Of a stretch of 64,000 nucleotides of DNA, positions 61,456 to 64,000 are shown in pieces (within the stretch, counting starts at the first letter, position 1; each line of letters begins with the position of its first letter). This DNA comes from JBAXAM01 sp964213355. GTDB lineage: Bacteria; Pseudomonadota; Gammaproteobacteria; UBA9339. Under the pieces are notes generated by a model, which was not told where the DNA came from, did not search any database, and saw only the letters and a program-made list of their open reading frames with translations. The DNA lies in contig CAXOVY010000032.1 of the NCBI GenBank assembly GCA_964213355.1, positions 62,001-126,000 of the forward strand, read 5' to 3'. The translations under genes and the position numbers were made by a program.

Positions 61456-61466
61456 TATGGTATAAA
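61456..61466 (+). promoter_or_regulatory. Extended -10 candidate for rpsB-tsf
   Basis: TATGG-TATAAA at 61456-61466 is an extended -10 type element in the map/rpsB divergent region, 127 bp before rpsB. The long leader (about 61475-61592) with CCGGAGAAATTTGG and CACATG/CATGTG blocks could fold and serve S2 autoregulation, as known for rpsB leaders (inference). Confidence 0.4.
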
Positions 61467-61592
61467 GCCTTGCTAAATTAAGCAAATAAAATATAACTTT
61501 AACTACTCACACATATCGACACATGACTTTGGGTGCCGGAGAAATTTGGTTAGGTCGTGGGACATGTGGAGGCATAACCCAAGGAGAAAAAA

Positions 61593-62582
61593 ATGACTGA
61601 CATTACTATGCGCCAGATGTTAGAAGCTGGCGTGCACTTCGGCCATCAAGTCCGTTACTGGAATCCAAAGATGGCTTCTTATATTTTCGGTATCAAAAGT
61701 AAAATTCACATTATTAATCTTGAAAAAACCCTTGAGCTATATAAACAAGCGATAAATTTTTTAAGTAGTGTGGCTGGCAAAAGAGGCAAAATTTTATTTG
61801 TTGGTACTAAGCAGCAAGCTCGTAGTTTAATTCGTGAAGAAGCGCAGCGTTGTCAAATGCCATATGTTGATTATCGTTGGCTTGGTGGTATGTTGACCAA
61901 CTATAAAACAATTCGGCAATCATTGAAGCGGCTTAAAGAATTGGAAGATTTGCGCGACAGCCCAACTTTTGCGCGTATTACAAAAAAAGAAGCGCTATCC
62001 ATAATGCGTGAAATCACTAAACTTGATCGTGTTTTAGGCGGTATTCGCAAAATGGGTGGCCTACCAGATGCCGTTTTTGTAATTGATGTTGGACACGAAA
62101 ACATAGCTGTAAGCGAAGCGTCCAAATTAAAGATTCCGATAGTGGGTATAGTTGATACTAACAATAGTCCTGATGGTATTGATTATGTAATCCCGGGAAA
62201 TGACGATTCAATCCGTGCAATCAAACTATACTTACAGGGCATTGGAGATGCAATTGTTGATGCTCGTAGCCATATTATTGAAGAAGAAATTATTGCCGAA
62301 AAAGAAGATAAAAAGCTTGGTAAAAAAGTTTTACCACCAAAGAAAAAAGTTTTTAAGAGAAAGGCATCTACCACTGATACAGCTGGTACAACTCAAATAA
62401 GAAGTATCTCTCCTCAACATGCTCGTCATACAGACGTTGTTGTTAAAAATTCAAATGTTGGGAAGCAAAAAGAAGAAATGACAATGGCAGAAATAGTAGA
62501 AGATGAAGCAATTGAAGAAAAAACTGTTGCCGAAGTTTTGGCAGGTAATTTGGTTGATGTTTCATCTGGTAAAAACAAGTAA
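61593..62582 (+). CDS. rpsB: Ribosomal protein uS2 with long C-terminal extension
   Basis: The first 230 residues are typical uS2: MRQMLEAGVHFGHQVRYWNP, then DYRWLGGMLTNYKTIRQSLK and PDAVFVIDVGHENIAVSEA. The protein is 329 residues, about 85-90 longer than E. coli S2. The extension is rich in Lys and Glu, first basic (KKLGKKVLPPKKKVFKRKA) and then acidic (VEDEAIEEKTVAEV). Extended S2 tails occur in some bacteria, but the role is unknown. Ribosome site AAGGAG precedes the ATG. tsf follows after 11 bp. Confidence 0.95.
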   Translation: MTDITMRQMLEAGVHFGHQVRYWNPKMASYIFGIKSKIHIINLEKTLELYKQAINFLSSVAGKRGKILFVGTKQQARSLIREEAQRCQMPYVDYRWLGGMLTNYKTIRQSLKRLKELEDLRDSPTFARITKKEALSIMREITKLDRVLGGIRKMGGLPDAVFVIDVGHENIAVSEASKLKIPIVGIVDTNNSPDGIDYVIPGNDDSIRAIKLYLQGIGDAIVDARSHIIEEEIIAEKEDKKLGKKVLPPKKKVFKRKASTTDTAGTTQIRSISPQHARHTDVVVKNSNVGKQKEEMTMAEIVEDEAIEEKTVAEVLAGNLVDVSSGKNK

Positions 62583-62593
62583 GGATTTAGATC

Positions 62594-63469
62594 ATGATAA
62601 TTACAGCTTCTTTAGTTAAAGAATTGCGTGAGCGTACCGGAGCCGGAATGATGGAGTGTAAAAAATCTCTTACAGAGGCCCAAGGTGATATCGAAGTGGC
62701 AATTGTAGCTATGCGTAAATCTGGCCAGGCTAAAGCTGCCAAAAAGGCTGGTCGGATAGCAGCGGAAGGTGCCATCGCAGTTAAAGTAAGTGGTGATAGC
62801 AAAAAAGCAATTATGGTTGAAGTTAATTGTGAAACTGACTTTGTTGCGCGTGATCATAATTTCTTGGAATTTGTAAATGCTGTTGCCGCTGCCGGATTAG
62901 CTGCACTTGCCACCAATCCTGATGATTTATTGGCTTTGACTTTAGACAATGGTAAAACTATTACCCAAGCCCGCGAGGATTTGGTTGCCAAAATTGGTGA
63001 AAATATTAATGTGCGCCGTCTGAAATTGATGACAACTGTGGGAGTTATTGGTAATTATGTTCATAGCAATAATCGAATTGGTGTATTAGTTGAATTATCG
63101 GCTGCAAATTCTTCTGAGCTTGGTAAAGACATTTCGATGCATATTGCCGCAAGTAAACCCATAGCAGTGTTGCCCGAAGAATTACCACAAGATTTGCTTA
63201 ATAAAGAAAAAGAAATTTGTTTGGTTCAGGTGCAGGCAAGTGGCAAGCCACCTGAAATTATAGAGAAAATGATTATTGGTCGTATGCAAAAATTTGTAAG
63301 CGAATCAACCCTAATTAAGCAACCGTTTGTTAAAAATCCAGATATCACGGTTGCCGACTTACTGAAGCAAGCGAATGTAAAAGTTTTGAGTTTTGCGCGC
63401 TTTGAAGTGGGTGAGGGGATTGAGAAGAAGGAGACCGATTTTGCAACTGAAGTTAAGAGCTTGTTATAG
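62594..63469 (+). CDS. tsf: Elongation factor Ts
   Basis: EF-Ts recycles EF-Tu by driving out GDP. The 291-residue protein has the N-terminal LVKELRERTGAGMMECKKSL and the core VNCETDFVARDHNFLEFV, followed by the C-terminal dimer-like domain (MHIAASKPIAVLPEELPQD). The length is slightly above that of E. coli EF-Ts. It sits between rpsB and pyrH, the universal order in this group. The 41-bp gap to pyrH carries a 13-bp piece of the palindrome found in the IS5-type element. Confidence 0.96.
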   Translation: MIITASLVKELRERTGAGMMECKKSLTEAQGDIEVAIVAMRKSGQAKAAKKAGRIAAEGAIAVKVSGDSKKAIMVEVNCETDFVARDHNFLEFVNAVAAAGLAALATNPDDLLALTLDNGKTITQAREDLVAKIGENINVRRLKLMTTVGVIGNYVHSNNRIGVLVELSAANSSELGKDISMHIAASKPIAVLPEELPQDLLNKEKEICLVQVQASGKPPEIIEKMIIGRMQKFVSESTLIKQPFVKNPDITVADLLKQANVKVLSFARFEVGEGIEKKETDFATEVKSLL

Positions 63470-63510
63470 GACATAAGGTTGGTAGGCGCAAATATGAGGA
63501 GTGATTTCAC

Positions 63511-64000
63511 ATGAAAAAAACTCGTTATCGACGCGTAATGCTTAAACTTAGTGGTGAGGCTTTGCTGGGAAAAAGAACTTCTAGCATTGATACGGCTGTA
63601 ATTGAAAACATTGCACATGAGATTAAGCCATTGGCTTCTGGCAAAGTGCAGGTTGGAATTGTTGTTGGTGGTGGTAATTTTTTTCGTGGTGCTAAATTAA
63701 ATCAAGTTTTGATTTCGCGTGTTACTGGCGACCATCTTGGTATGGTTGCTACGATGTTAAATGCTTTGGCGATACGGGATGTTTTTGCGCACTTGAATAT
63801 TCCCACTAAAATCATGTCGGCCTTGCCAATAGATGGCGTAATTGAGCGCTATGATCGCAATAAAGCTGCTAATTATCTTGAACAGAATTTTGTTGTAATT
63901 TTTGCTGGTGGTACTGGCAATCCATTCGTTACTACTGATACTGCACTTGGTCTGCGAGGGATTGAGCTTGATGCTGATTTACTTTTAAAGGCAACAAATG
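63511..64000 (+). CDS. pyrH: UMP kinase, 3' end outside window
   Basis: The visible 163 codons start MKKTRYRRVMLKLSGEALLG, the UMP kinase N-terminus. VGIVVGGGNFFRG, GDHLGMVATMLNALAIRD and FAGGTGNPFVTTDTALGLR follow, all characteristic of bacterial PyrH. The enzyme makes UDP from UMP and is hexameric and regulated by GTP and UTP. The ATG at 63511 follows GAGGAG by 10 bp. The gene runs off the window edge; frr would be expected next. Confidence 0.96.
   Translation, partial: MKKTRYRRVMLKLSGEALLGKRTSSIDTAVIENIAHEIKPLASGKVQVGIVVGGGNFFRGAKLNQVLISRVTGDHLGMVATMLNALAIRDVFAHLNIPTKIMSALPIDGVIERYDRNKAANYLEQNFVVIFAGGTGNPFVTTDTALGLRGIELDADLLLKATN

Overview
The window is AT-rich chromosomal DNA of a gammaproteobacterium. 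The gene order thrS-infC-rpmI-rplT-pheS-pheT-ihfA-merR-tRNA-Pro, map/rpsB-tsf-pyrH, holC-valS and scpA-scpB-rlmB is classical for that class. Exported ankyrin-repeat proteins, a DUF1640-type protein, many insertion sequences and PmrA-like TTAA promoter boxes suggest a host-associated member of or near the Legionellales. That placement is inference; no rRNA gene is present.

Layout. 1-1.7 kb: hemW (cut by the window edge) and a family 4 uracil-DNA glycosylase. 1.8-16.5 kb: a minus-strand accessory stretch that originally held an exported cysteine-protease/ankyrin gene, a DMT transporter gene and a small double-glycine leader peptide gene. It has been filled by five insertion sequences (two copies of one DDE element, two different IS21-type elements, one IS5-type, one IS630-type), three of them nested. 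All target duplications and reading frames can be reconstructed, so the host genes are recent pseudogenes. 16.6-23 kb: trmB, tRNA-Gly, an AsmA-like gene, a second exported ankyrin protein, pilVWX minor pilins, galU, holC. 23-34 kb: a translation block (valS, tRNA-Val, thrS, infC, rpmI, rplT, pheS, pheT, ihfA, a MerR regulator, tRNA-Pro), with a flavin-reductase-like gene between pheS and pheT.

34-48.5 kb: an accessory block between tRNA-Pro and uvrB, and the most interesting part. It holds three further genes for peptides with textbook double-glycine (C39) leaders, and a 1440-residue inverse-autotransporter-like surface protein with about 12 near-perfect 234-bp repeats. It also holds an isochorismatase-like hydrolase, a flavoprotein, an RlmN-like radical SAM enzyme, and the HlyD adaptor plus C39-peptidase ABC transporter that should cut and export the peptides. 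The core of one peptide is related, even at DNA level, to the repeats of the surface protein directly upstream of it. I propose a class II microcin/RiPP-like secretion locus with possible modification enzymes.

48.5-64 kb: housekeeping and envelope genes: uvrB, DUF1640, a CDF transporter, sohB, bepA, an AI-2E/PerM permease, a small lipoprotein, tRNA-Ser, a ferritin-like protein, yciB, scpA, scpB, rlmB, an unknown coiled-coil protein, map, rpsB, tsf and the start of pyrH.

Phased arrays of TTAA half-sites (11-bp period, PmrA-box-like) lie upstream of three minus-strand genes for secreted products: the first leader peptide, the protease/ankyrin gene and an exported protein of unknown function. 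This suggests a shared OmpR-family regulon. No regulator gene is in the window.
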